The translations under genes were made by a program, and so were the position numbers. From Copromyces sp. CBS 386.78 (lineage: Eukaryota > Ascomycota > Sordariomycetes > Sordariales > Sordariaceae), in NCBI GenBank assembly GCA_030685235.1, contig MU839248.1, positions 1 through 64,000 of the forward strand: DNA of 64,000 nt, given 5' to 3'. Below, in pieces: positions 29,874 through 39,832 of this stretch (within the stretch, counting starts at the first letter, position 1; every line of letters starts with the position of its first letter). Under the pieces are notes generated by a model, which ran no database searches, was not told the DNA's origin, and saw only the letters and a list, made by a program, of their open reading frames with translations.

Positions 29874-32109
29874 TCACATCTCCATCTCGTCCACATCGGT
29901 CTGTCCTTTAACCCTCCACTCCCCCACCACACCCATCCCATCCTCCTCCGTCTCCTTCACATACCCAACTCTCCAATCCTTCCGTCCCGTTAATAAACCC
30001 CTACAAGCCTCCAACCTAGCATAACGCGCCAACTCCTCTCTCTCCTTTATTCCCTCTTCTCTTCCACTTAACTTCTCTCCCTGCCCCGGGACTCTGTTGA
30101 CAGACCCAGTACATCCCAAGACCCCCCAATCCAGAACCTCCAAAACCCCCCTTCCCCATTTGTCTCTCGCCCGCACGTTAGCTCCCTGCTCCAATAATAC
30201 CCTCAGAGCAGTCTTCCTTCCCAGTCTCGCCGCTATCAAAAGGGCGGTTTCCCCCTTTCTGTTCCTCGCTTCAATGTTTGCCCCGCCTCTTATGAGCGTC
30301 TCGAGGATGCTCTGGAGAGTGCGAGACTTGTCGTCTTCGTCATCAGGAATATGCTGAGTGAAGGCCATAAGGGGGGTGGTGCCGAACTTGTCATAGGCGT
30401 TTGGGTTTACGCCTACGGTGCTGGGTCCCGAGGAAGGATGGAGGAGGGAGTTCAAGTGGCGGAGGCGACATGGAAGAGGATTCTCCTTTTCTGTCACTAC
30501 GCCAAAGGTACTGGTGATGGGAGACGGGTGGGAAGTGGGACCAGGGGACATGGATGGAATGACGTGGATAGGGGTCAATTCCGATGAGAGCGATGAGTGT
30601 CTGCTGCGTTTTTGGGGACGGCTACTGGAGGTGGATAATAAAGCCAAACGTTGCTCGTCCATGCTTTGTTGGTTGATGATGGCTTCTGCCAGACAGTGTA
30701 AGCCGTTACGACCTTCGGAGTCCTCGGCGAGGGGGTTGGAATAGGCTGAGTGGATGATCCGGATTAGGCGGGCATGGTAGGCTAGGAAGGGCCCCTCGTC
30801 TTCAGGGGAGGGGACACCAGCGACGCTGGTCCTAGGAGAGGGGACTCTGGAGGGCGCGCTCGAGCGGTTGGGGAGTTCGTGTGGGGAATAGGAGATGGGA
30901 CTGCCGTAGATGGGAGTTCCAGGTTGTAGAATGGTCGGGCCTGGCTGGACATTGGCAACTGGATCGAGGCCGAATGCATCTCGAGCTAGTGGAATGGCGA
31001 CATTGGAGTATGTCAAAATATCGGCCAAAACTTCTCTGTCTGCAACGAGGGATGCCGCCCGGTGGAAGAAGGTGCGGCCATAGACGTCAGTGATATGGAA
31101 GATGTCCTGATTGGAGTGACGAACGACGTCAAGGAGTCTTCGCAGAGACGACAAGGCGCTCGGGACATTGGAGAACCATTCGGGATTCAAAACATGAAGG
31201 AACGTCTGGTTGGCAGTGTTGGTAAGGCCCAAGGCATCGCCGGAATATGGTACGAGCCGGAACAACTGCTCTTGACAGGCACTCCTCGCAGCAAACAAGT
31301 GAAGCAGGGTGTTGCCAAAGGGATCCTGCAACTGGCAAGTCTCCGATGATGGAGTCCTGACCAGGTCGCCAACTTCTTCCCGAATCTCTCCGGTTGGTGT
31401 CAACCATGAGCCTTCTTCTCTGGTCGTTTCCGCTACGATTGCGCACCAACAAGTCCCGCTACCATGTCCAGATGCTGGAGCTTCAGCACAGTTCAGGGTA
31501 TGGGCAGTCAGGAAATCCCCTGGTACCGCAAAGCCCGGCGTGGGGGACACTTCGAAGGTGTCATTGTCTGTTTCTGCAAGTTCGCAAGACTGGGCCCACC
31601 AAGAGTGTCGCTGTATCTCTTCGAGGTCTGATCCACTCGCTATCGTGAAATTGTCAAGTAACGAGCATACCTTTTCGGCGTATAGCGTCGAACAGTTGGA
31701 TATCCTTCGCTGAATCTCTTGAGGTCCCGGTCGACCAATGATAAAGCCCGGTGTTCGCCTGCGAATGGTAGACTTTGACAGACAATCAATGCGTTGATCC
31801 ATCTCTACTCGTGACTCGGGCCGCAGATAACGGGGGTCATTGTCGAGCATTTTGTGCACTGTTTTTTGGGCCGAGTTTTTTCTGGAGACGGGTCAGCCAC
31901 CTTTGACTTGCCAAAGAGCGGTGCTTCATTGCATACCGGGGAGCAAAGAGGTCGTCCTCAAGAACCTTGATGATCCTTCCGATGGACAAGGTTGTGTAGA
32001 CATACAGTCTGGCCAGCTTCCGTGACCTTGACACGGTCCACTGAGGTGGTCGCCCAATCCTTGTGCCCCCAGGAGAAGCTTTGGAGGATGATTTTCTAGG
32101 AGATGACAT
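29874..32109 (-). CDS. ankyrin-repeat protein with Clr5-like N-terminal domain
   Basis: The exons are 32109-31937 and 31881-29874 on the minus strand, giving 726 aa. The short intron has a GTATGC donor, a GGCTGAC branch site and a CTCCAG acceptor, and it joins DDLFAPR to KNSAQKTVHKML. Residues ~25-85 (RKLARLYVYTTLSIGRIIKVLEDD through KMLDNDPRYLRP) resemble the Clr5-type domain seen at the N-terminus of many fungal ankyrin and regulatory proteins. Ankyrin-like units follow: DPFGNTLLHLFAAR near 240, DVYGRTFFHRAAS, DKFGTTPLMAF, and NRKGETALLIAARLGRKTALRVLLEQGANVRARDKWGRG at about 590-640. A Ser/Pro-rich linker occupies ~370-540. The role is unknown; such proteins are usually scaffolds. The intron is well supported because neither exon alone carries the whole Clr5-like block. 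Confidence 0.85.
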
Positions 32110-33195
32110 AGTAGACGAGTATAAGGAGGGCTGGGATGTTTATCTTAGTTGAGTCAAGAGGATGGTGATGTTCTTCGGGGTGTAGTTCCTCTTCGGGGAC
32201 ATATACCATCATATACCTGTGTTCATCCCCATGTTGGTCCCCGAAGAGTACCTACATGCCACATGGCGACCCGGTCGCATTATTTGACAACGGCCGTAAG
32301 CTCATGGTATGGATTGTTCATTGTGTGATGCCGAACTGGGGTTTTCGTGCTTGTAGGAGCTAACTGATACCCAAATGCAGACGGACCGGAGATTTTTGAC
32401 GGCAGGCTCCAGATACGTACGGTGGCGTACCATCTAGGGAGAATGACAAGGGTATTGTAGGACAACTGAACTGGATATCACCCGTTGTGTTTTGCATGTT
32501 TGGCAAAAAGGGGTTGCCGAAGTGCAAAAAGTCGGGTTGTTGGGTCTGTTGTAGCGCGGCCAGGCCCTGGAGAGTAACGGGATATGTTAGCGGGTTCAGG
32601 AAAGCAAAGACGTGGGAGGAAAGATAGGCAGAGCAGAAAGAGCGTACGTCCACAGAGAGCCAGTGACGACTTGAGGAACAGCACCTGATAGGTAGATCAG
32701 TAATCTGGGCCTCAAGAACGGGCTCGGGAATTGCCGAGTGATCGGGTTGCAAATCAACGGTTGACGGGCTGATGGAACGTGGAAGCCACGGAGAGGATAG
32801 GAATGGTGAATGGTCAAGAGTGAAAGCGAGGTTAAGGTTGCGGACGGTTACACGGGCGATCGGGTGCACCAGTCGCCTTGTAGATCGACGGTTGGATGTT
32901 GGCTGCGTTCACCCATCCGATCCGGCAGGTTGGCGCAGCTAACGATGCCTGTTCTCGATGGATTTGTAGTCCAAGGTTGCACACCCTCCCCCTGACAGGG
33001 ACAACGTCCGAACTCCAAATTCCTTCTAGAAAACTTGCATGCATTCCTCTCGATATTACGTGCATGGAACCGGGGCTTCTTTAAGGGGTCGGTGCAACCC
33101 TTGTCCTTGCCATCATTCATGGCATGGCCCATAAGGAAGCCGTTATACCTGACCCCAAGTATGTTTGCTTGTCCCGATCAAGACATTCGCACGTT
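32110..33195. other. intergenic region, no confident gene
   Basis: About 1.1 kb. On the minus strand 32360-32869 stays open for 169 codons, but from a GTG. It contains an intron-like stretch ending CTAACATATCCCGTTACTCTCCAG near 32570. I tested a Pcc1-type KEOPS subunit and rejected it. The region probably holds the leader of the ankyrin gene and a possible unresolved small gene. Confidence 0.4.
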
Positions 33196-33633
33196 TCAGC
33201 TCGCAGTTGTCCGTTGTAGGAAGGTCGCCAGACGGGAGAACAGATCGAGGACGGAGGTGAGCCCGGTAGGAAGAATGGAGTCGCCGAGGAGATTGCTTGG
33301 TAGTAATATCTGCGAGAACACTATCATCAGCTGAGGCTCCGTGGGCAGTAATATCGACGATGCATGCTGGGGGGAACAGAGACGGTCTAAGAACCACGTG
33401 GTTGAGGGTCGTCCACTGCTCTCGGTCTTGGGAGAAGTTGCAATGACGGCTATGGCCGGGGTAGGTCGCAGGAGCTGCAGGGAGTCCAAAGTTGCGCTTT
33501 GCGAGTTGTCTCTATTGTTTGTTGGCTTCCCCTTGAAGGATGCCTGGACTGGTAGAATGCGGTGGCCACCGTGACTTGTTGCGTTTCGGGTCTTTATCGA
33601 CGAGTAATCAAGACGACAGCGTTTGGGGGGCAT
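33196..33633 (-). CDS. possible small protein of unknown function
   Basis: An ATG-initiated frame of 145 aa (MPPKRCRLDYSS...). From residue ~45 the sequence has a fairly coding-like codon choice and an alternation of hydrophobic segments (PAIAVIATSPK, PQLMIVFSQILLPSNLLGD, SVLDLFSRLATFLQ) that could be a small folded protein. A second frame (33143-33397) is open over the same DNA, so the choice is not certain, and missing introns are possible. I compared it mentally with small proteasome-assembly chaperones and found no convincing match. Confidence 0.35.
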   Translation of the reverse strand: MPPKRCRLDYSSIKTRNATSHGGHRILPVQASFKGKPTNNRDNSQSATLDSLQLLRPTPAIAVIATSPKTESSGRPSTTWFLDRLCSPQHASSILLPTEPQLMIVFSQILLPSNLLGDSILPTGLTSVLDLFSRLATFLQRTTAS

Positions 33634-34376
33634 TGTTCAGTCGAGATCTGCGAAGAGATGGAAGCGCGGGGATTAGCAGGATGGCAGATGACAAGGTGGG
33701 AAAACGAGACGGAACAACACGTACGTAACAGTGTAGAGATGGAAGATCTGAGTCGGCTTCAATCAAGTTCACTTCAGTTATTCTTCTTCTTCTTCTTCTT
33801 CTTCTTCTTCTTTTTTTGCGGAGTGATCCGAGCACCACACAGCCCAGCATTTTCGGTTGGGGGCGGCGCGAAGAAGCAACGAAAGAGCAAATGGAAAGCC
33901 GAACAAAAGCGGAAGGAACAATGTCCCGCGTTGGCTACCTCTACAAGCCCCAGGCTACGGACGGATGCTTCCAGGCAGCAGTGCATTTCAAAGACAGAGA
34001 GACAGACAGACGCGGCAGGAACACTCGACTCCAACATTCTCCCGCAAGCAACACCAAATCCAGAAAAACAACAACCCAACAACAATCAAGTCTGCCGAAG
34101 CGGTAGACCAGGCATCGACCGTTTGGCACCGTACCGTGTTGCCCACCGATCGACTCTCTGACAAGACTCTCCGACTTGTACAAACATGCCCAACAGCAAG
34201 TCAAACAAGTTCGACCGTTGTGTTTCAGATGCATCGATGGATTTCGACGCCATCCTTTGTTTCTGCTGTTTGTTCCAGCACCGCAGGCTATAACTAATCG
34301 CAAGATTTCTCCGACGCCCTCCGCATTCCTTTGCCCAAACCATCAGCTAACCTTCTCCTCGACAGACCGCTTTTCT
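33634..34376. other. intergenic region with (TTC)n tract
   Basis: About 0.74 kb. The + strand frame 33562-34161 runs through the TTC array as a Phe run and is not credible as a gene. The rest shows no supported gene. Confidence 0.6.
33780..33817. repeat. (TTC)n microsatellite
   Basis: About eleven TTC units running into a T tract. It creates an artificial poly-Phe frame on the + strand and a poly-Arg/Lys frame on the other strand. Confidence 0.95.
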
Positions 34377-35314
34377 CTAGTTGATCAATCCAAAGAACTT
34401 CAACATCACCTGCTCATTCGTCGGTGCCACATGCCCCACGCCTGCGCCCATATACCCAACCAGTTTGCTGCCATCTCCATACACAATCTGTGTATACGCC
34501 TGGCTCGGGACGCCAGTGATATTCTTCGAGAATTCCACTCCCAAGACATTCGACCACTGCTTCAGGGCTTCCATCGCACACCTCGGATACACCAGCGTGT
34601 CGGCCGCGCCATGGATAATCTGCATCCTTGGTCTGCGTCCCGTATATCCGGGGTAAGAATTCCTCACAAAGTTGCCCCATTCCTGCGGAGTGTGCTGCAG
34701 TCCCCTGGCGCAGGTCTGGTTGGATGAGAAAGGAGTAGCCGACTCAGCGCCTGCGAAGCAAGCGTGCGCAACGCCCGAGTACGTAGCTCCGGCCTCGAAC
34801 ACCTCCGGGTAAGTGCCCGCGAGGACGTTAGTCATCATACCGCCGGAAGAGCTGCCCATCACATAGACACGCGAAGCGTCGGCCTTGTATTTGGCAATGG
34901 TGTAGTTCACCATGGCAACGATGCCGAGGGAGTCGCCCCCGGCCCCATGCGTGAGAGAGGCAGGATCGTTAACACCCCAACAGTTGGACATGTTGGGTGT
35001 TCCGGGGTAGATGAGGATGAAGCCGTTTTGGTCGGCGTAGGAGGGAAGGCGTGTGCCCGAGTACCAGGAAGGAGCGGTCCCGCCACAGCCGTGGAGCTGT
35101 CATTGCCTCGTTAGCACCGCGTTTTTCTAGAGAGGAGGGAAGTAGAGGTACTCACAGCTACAATGATGGCGGGCTTTGTGGCCAGCTTGTCAGGGACGTA
35201 GGTGTACATCTGGATCTTGGTTGGGTTACTGCCCCAGTTCGTCACCTGTTGCAGCGAGGCACAGAGGCCCGTGGCCGCGGTGAGGGCGAGGCCAAAAAGT
35301 GTTCTGGCCAACAT
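34377..35314 (-). CDS. fae-1: feruloyl esterase type B (CE1 family)
   Basis: The exons are 35314-35156 and 35096-34377 on the minus strand, giving 292 aa. The intron runs from GTGAGT to GACAG, with CTAACGAGG as branch site. A signal peptide (MLARTLFGLALTAATGLC) is followed by a mature start near ASLQQVTNW. The alpha/beta-hydrolase features are LHGCGG (oxyanion region), GSSSGG with the nucleophile Ser136, HGAADTLVYP holding the acid, and GHVAPTNE holding the catalytic His. Length and sequence agree, from memory, with N. crassa FAE-1, a secreted enzyme that frees ferulic and related acids from arabinoxylan. It was earlier grouped with acetylxylan esterases and PHB depolymerases. Expression is expected to respond to plant-wall sugars; I saw no convincing activator site. 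Confidence 0.95.
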
Positions 35315-35420
35315 GGTGAAAAGGGTGAAGGAAATAATCGAGGTATTACCGTATTAGTAGATGATGGCTAACTGCTTGCTTTCCCCAGATTCTCGATCCG
35401 AACTAGCATGGCGCCAGACC

Positions 35421-35427
35421 ATTTATA
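35421..35427 (-). promoter_or_regulatory. TATA-like element of the feruloyl esterase gene
   Basis: The minus strand reads TATAAAT here, about 107 bp upstream of the ATG at 35314. A GGCTAA (XlnR/XLR-1-type) hexamer on the + strand at about 35366-35371 lies between it and the ATG, so it is probably in the leader and not a working activator site. Confidence 0.4.
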
Positions 35428-37109
35428 CTTCACTCATCATCTAAAGGACACCTCTGAGGCTACTCCACGCGGCCACGAATCTCCTCGATTAAGTGAACAT
35501 CGTCCGCCTCGACAACGTTTCCACGATCCTGTGCATAAAAAGCCTGGCCCAATCGAAGTGGCCGTCCAACAGCGAAACTCCCAACTAGGCAAACTCCGAA
35601 AACTCCGTAAGCGATGTTGCCCTCGTGTCAGGGAACGGGAATCTCGAGGTACATTCGGCAAAACAAGATACACGCACAGATGGCGGGTAAATGCCCTCGT
35701 CAACCCGTCACAACGTCGTATTTCCCCAACTGTGCAGTGTCGCCCAGATCTTGGTATGGTACCCCAGAGCGTCCAAATAACCTTTTGACTTTTCGGAGCC
35801 AAAGAGCCGCAGCTTCGGCAAGTGGTGTCGGTAATTGGGAATAGCCTCACCGTTGACACTCGTCTGTCATTGGCGTGGAAGCAGACTAGGTGACTTCAGC
35901 CATGCTTCGTTCTAATGCCAGTGCATTGAAGCAACACCTGATCTCCGAGAGGGACTTGACGCGATGATCTGACCAAATCTCTAGCGCTGTATCTTCCCTC
36001 TTTCTCCTGTCATGGGGAATACCTTTCCCCGTTCCCTGGCTAGAAACTTCAGTGTCATGCTGGTTTATGTCATTCGTGGGGAAGGACACTCTGTTCCATT
36101 TGCCGCTGACTGTATCCGAAGTGACAGCGATGGGAGCCAGCAATGATCGATCGTATCATCCATATTGGTGTGTTCATTATGGGTGAAATGCGGCCTTTTG
36201 CAAGCCCGTGTATCCGGACGGCGAGCTATCAACAGTTCCGGAGTAGATGTTACACATCCACATCTTGTTGAATCGATTGGCGTCGACTCCCTCCTGCGCA
36301 TTCACCGTCTGTTTTCATCATGGCAACTTGTCCCACTTCCATCTGACCTTCGTCAAAGTTGCGGCCAATTCCAAGGTGCAAGATGAGTGTGCCTTCAAGA
36401 GTCTATGGAAGTGTTTGGACATGGACGCATCAACACCGACGGGGGTTCCAACATCGCCATCCAGGTCCAGTGACCAGGGACATGTACCTATCCATACTCT
36501 CAGCCAAATAACCCTTTGACGTTATTCCTTGGTTGGCTTTGGCCAGCGCTTCGCCGACCGCGCCGTGCCACAACATGGGGAACCCTTTGTTCCTTATTCC
36601 CAAGCTTTGAGCGACCAACTGGCAACTGTCCATTCAGCTAGACGCTCTCTTGCAACAAGGCACAATGGACTTGCGAGGCGCTTTGAGCACGAAGCTACCG
36701 CGATGTCACTGCCAGTCAAAACTGGAAGCGCCGATACGTCGCCGATTGTCGACTGCACTTTTTATACTTCTTGCGCCGGTTTAACAATACCAGCAACGGC
36801 GACATCGAGGCGGAAGCTATAAGGGTGCTGGCAAGCTCGTAGTTTGTTGCGCCCTTCTGTCCCGTCAGACACACTTGTTGCCATTCCAAATCCGTTGACC
36901 TCCATTCCTTCTTCTCGTCTTATCGAAACACTTTTCTTGATCTGTTACAGTACCTGCACTTGAATTCCTCCGTATTTCTTTCAGCTGTTGTGCTGGCCGG
37001 ATTGGACCATCTCAGTTGGCTACTGGATAGCCTGAGACCTCGTCTCCGACCCCTGCGCAACACTGTGCCGTCAACCACTTCCCATCAGCAGACTTGCCTT
37101 GAAGCGGAG
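35428..37109. other. divergent intergenic region, no supported gene
   Basis: About 1.7 kb between the starts of the feruloyl esterase gene and the secreted-protein gene. Several open frames on both strands begin at GTG or TTG rather than ATG and have no domain. It presumably holds both promoters. Confidence 0.6.
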
Positions 37110-37871
37110 ATGCCCTCCCCGTGTCGTACCTTCCTTTCCTTCCTCCGCATAGGACAGGCCATCCTCTCAGCCTTGACCTTAAGCTTGCCTTCCACAGCAA
37201 TCGCCCTTCCCGCACCCGAACCCGGTTCCGTAATCGGATCCCTTCCATCGGCTGTCTCCCAGGTCGCGAAAGATCTCAACGGACGCGATGACCACGGTCC
37301 GACCAACACAACTGGGGGCGGCGCTTGCTTCAAAACGACATACCCATCCCTCTCCGCCTCCCCCGACAAGCAGGTCCCGTACATCATGTCCCTCGTATGC
37401 CCCGAACACGGACTCGGAAACGGCACAGACATAGCTTTCACCATCCCCAAGGACGCCATCGGTGTCGGTGCTTGCACCCTCTTCTTTGCTCTTCCCCCGC
37501 CGTCGGCGAACGTAACCGGCAAAGCTAGAATTGATATCCGGTCCATCGACGGACCTGCGCCAGGGGGGTTGGCTGGGACAGTTTCTATTCCCGAGGCAGG
37601 AGCAGGACCTATAAATGGGACCACGGCGTCCAAGAAGAACAAGAGACACAACGGAGAGCAACACGGGGATACCGATAAACCGGAGGGAAACGCGCAGGAT
37701 CAATGTGGTGATAAGTGTGGAAAGGCAAGGGAGGTCAATAGCTTTCCGTGCAGAGAGAAGATGGCGTTTAGGTTGTCGGTCAACAATGATGATGGGAAAT
37801 ACAAGAACGGGAATGAAGTGAGCTTTTTGGAGGGAGAGGGGAGTGGGTTTTGGATTAGGTATGGGTGTTGA
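37110..37871 (+). CDS. secreted protein of unknown function
   Basis: A single exon of 253 aa. The frame is open from 36960 but the first ATG with a sensible signal peptide is 37110 (MPSPCRTFLSFLRIGQ, hydrophobic AILSALTLSLPSTAIALP). The mature protein has several Cys residues: one in GGACFKT, one in SLVCPEHG, one in GACTLFF, then DQCGDKCGKA, FPC and a final Cys. N-glycosylation sequons occur in NTT, NGT and NVT. A Lys/Asn/Asp-rich stretch at about 185-215 separates two lobes. The end VSFLEGEGSGFWIRYGC recalls the C-terminus of small fungal secreted beta-sandwich proteins, but I cannot name the family. Confidence 0.75.
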   Translation: MPSPCRTFLSFLRIGQAILSALTLSLPSTAIALPAPEPGSVIGSLPSAVSQVAKDLNGRDDHGPTNTTGGGACFKTTYPSLSASPDKQVPYIMSLVCPEHGLGNGTDIAFTIPKDAIGVGACTLFFALPPPSANVTGKARIDIRSIDGPAPGGLAGTVSIPEAGAGPINGTTASKKNKRHNGEQHGDTDKPEGNAQDQCGDKCGKAREVNSFPCREKMAFRLSVNNDDGKYKNGNEVSFLEGEGSGFWIRYGC

Positions 37872-38169
37872 TGATTCGTTGTGAACTATACTGGCCCTGA
37901 GAGGATGTACTCATTTGGAATGTGGTACGTGGGTGTTGACTGGTTCCCCGGAGGAGCTGTGTCCTGTGTAATGGCCGGAGGAATGAGGGTGAGGAGACGA
38001 GACACTACCTTAGTGATGATGACCGGAAGGCGGGTGCTGGACACTTTGCTAGCCAGAAGTAATGAAGGGCAAGCTCGATTGTGGGTGGAATTGAACTGAT
38101 TCGTGATGTCGTGGCCTACATGAGATGCATTTTCAGTGCAATTCTAACCCTCGACCATCCAACATGGCG
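37872..38169. other. convergent intergenic region
   Basis: About 0.3 kb of probable 3' UTR. Nothing else is seen. Confidence 0.5.
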
Positions 38170-38640
38170 TCAGCGATGTTGCGGAAGTACTCCCAGCTTG
38201 AAGACAGAGGGCCGCAGTCGGTAAAGCCGTTGATGGATGCCGTTGCTATGGGACCAATTATTGGTCCTTTCTCCTTTGAGTACTCCGATATGGCACCGAT
38301 GGTTGGGAAGATGAAGGACGCATTGAAGTTCGGCTTGGGCCATCGTCCATTGCGACATGGTGTGTTCTTGCGTTTTGACCAGCCACCAGTACTGCCCGGC
38401 GGAGAAGCGGTCGGATAGCGTGACGGAAGAGTGCAGCAGCTTTTCGACGTGGGATTTGAGGGCATCTTTGCTTATCGAGAACATGAATCGTTCGAGACGG
38501 ATGCGCATTGGGTCGTTGTCTTTCCAGTCATCGTAGGAATTCCACCGGTCGGGGGGACGTTGTTTCTTGGGATGTTCGTGTAGAAGAGGGGTGACGGAAG
38601 TGGACTTGTCGAGTCGGGGATTATCACCAAGGAAAGCCAT
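38170..38640 (-). CDS. possible small protein or frameshifted remnant
   Basis: The frame from ATG 38640 gives 156 aa (MAFLGDNPRLDKS...). The first ~95 residues, with WNSYDDWKDNDPMRIRLERFMFSISKDALKSHVEKLL, look protein-like. Past about 38360 a different frame (stop at 38133) looks more protein-like (NASFIFPTIGAISEYSKEKG, then SSSWEYFRNIADAML). I found no intron joining the two, so this may be an unresolved small intron, a frameshifted pseudogene, or chance. No family is recognised. Confidence 0.35.
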   Translation of the reverse strand: MAFLGDNPRLDKSTSVTPLLHEHPKKQRPPDRWNSYDDWKDNDPMRIRLERFMFSISKDALKSHVEKLLHSSVTLSDRFSAGQYWWLVKTQEHTMSQWTMAQAELQCVLHLPNHRCHIGVLKGERTNNWSHSNGIHQRLYRLRPSVFKLGVLPQHR

Positions 38641-39105
38641 GGTGGTGATGGTGGTGGTGACCACTTACACGGGGCCAGACAGCGGGATCAGGTGGCGAAA
38701 CTGAATTCGGGTGTTGCTGATGCCAGAATCTGTTACTTCACAGCAAGTTTCTGTTGAGAATGGCTCGATCTTTTAACCTGAAGTTCGATCTATGTCCGTT
38801 TGGGGATTTTTTGTTTGAGAGTGACGGAATCAGAGGGGCGTGAGCATGAAAGGGAGTGATGTTTACAACCACAATTCCTACAACATGATGCAACCCGTCT
38901 ACCATCGCTTTTGCGCGCAATCCCACGTCTTATCTTGGAATATCAATTCCGACTTGAACCAGATATTGCCATAACGACGCACTTATTGGGCTGTAGGTGT
39001 TGGTCCGACGCAGTGTCATGTCGTGCGGTATGGTTGTGCGAGACCATCATTTCCTTGTGGTGTCGCAGATAAAAAAGCCAAATTGAGTGAAATTTGCTAA
39101 CAAGC
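38641..39105. other. intergenic region, no supported gene
   Basis: About 0.46 kb between the possible small gene and the first tRNA. Nothing supported. Confidence 0.5.
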
Positions 39106-39191
39106 GGTTGTATAGTGTAGCGGTTATCACTCCGGATTCTGAATCCCCTCAGAACATTCCGGCAACCCCGGTTCGATTCCGGGTACGACCT
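39106..39191 (+). tRNA. tRNA-Gln (anticodon CTG), intron-containing, copy 1
   Basis: The acceptor stem GGTTGTA pairs with TACGACC, followed by discriminator T. The A box lies in TAGTGTAGCGGTTATCAC and the B box is GGTTCGATTCC. The anticodon stem CCGGA/TCCGG encloses TTCTGA, giving anticodon CTG, with an intron of about 13-14 nt (ATCCCCTCAGAACA) just 3' of it. TCAG within the intron can pair with the anticodon, as usual for pre-tRNA. A TTTTT terminator follows at 39193. The upstream half of the 100-bp spacer to copy 2 is T-rich. Confidence 0.95.
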
Positions 39192-39294
39192 GTTTTTGAA
39201 CTTTTTGTTCTCTTTTTCTCTTTTGCGTCGCCAAGCTTGAGGCTTTTTTCTTATAAGCCAAGATTTTTGCTGCCGCACAACAAGTCAACAACAA

Positions 39295-39380
39295 GGTTGT
39301 ATAGTGTAGCGGTTATCACTCCGGATTCTGAATCCCCTCAGAACATTCCGGCAACCCCGGTTCGATTCCGGGTACGACCT
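39295..39380 (+). tRNA. tRNA-Gln (anticodon CTG), intron-containing, copy 2
   Basis: Identical by eye to copy 1 over all 86 nt, including the intron, and in the same orientation 189 bp downstream. The flanks differ apart from a few bases, so the duplication is either old or kept alike by selection or conversion. A TTTT run follows at about 39384. Confidence 0.95.
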
Positions 39381-39747
39381 GATGTTTTGCGATTTTGTCT
39401 TCCTAACGAACTTTCTTTTTTTTCCCTGCTTCAGCAACAGCGAAGTTCATGGAAAGCATCATCACTCAAGCTAGGATGACGCACAATTAAAGGTACCTAT
39501 CAAGATGTGGGCAACACGAAGGACATGAACAACACTTTTTGCTGCAGGGAACGGAATTTACAGATCCAATCGTGCCTTCTCAACACTCATCTTTGAATTG
39601 AACAGCACTTGACATCTTTCCCAGGACATTAGCAACAAAAAGAGAGTCAGGCCAGCTACTCGTCAGGGCTCGCAGCCATTAAGAGGACAGGCGATTCGAG
39701 CCCTGAGAAGTAACAAGCTGAAGCTGGAAAAAAAAGGAAAAAAAGAC
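39381..39747. other. spacer between tRNA copies 2 and 3
   Basis: 367 bp between the convergent tRNA copies 2 and 3. It has poly-T/poly-A runs at both ends that serve as Pol III terminators and shows no gene. Confidence 0.6.
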
Positions 39748-39832
39748 AGGTCGTACCCGGAATCGAACCGGGGTTGCCGGAATGGTCTGAAGACATCAGA
39801 ATCCGGAGTGATAACCGCTACACTATACAACC
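39748..39832 (-). tRNA. tRNA-Gln (anticodon CTG), intron-containing, inverted copy 3
   Basis: The mature part is the same as copies 1 and 2 by eye, but the intron is different: TGTCTTCAGACCA in place of ATCCCCTCAGAACA. It keeps TCAGA, which can still pair with the anticodon loop. It lies in inverted orientation 367 bp from copy 2. On its minus strand a T-run (TCTTTTTTTCC) directly follows, at lower coordinates. Confidence 0.95.

Noticed and set aside
32360..32869. Possible Pcc1-type KEOPS subunit
   Set aside because: Starts at GTG, and the expected Pcc1 motif with MLRVxVNGFxESLG is absent in every frame.
33562..34161. Open frame with a poly-Phe run
   Set aside because: The frame is kept open by a (TTC)n microsatellite and matches nothing.
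39087..39479. Open frame containing a repeated peptide
   Set aside because: It simply translates the two tandem tRNA-Gln genes.
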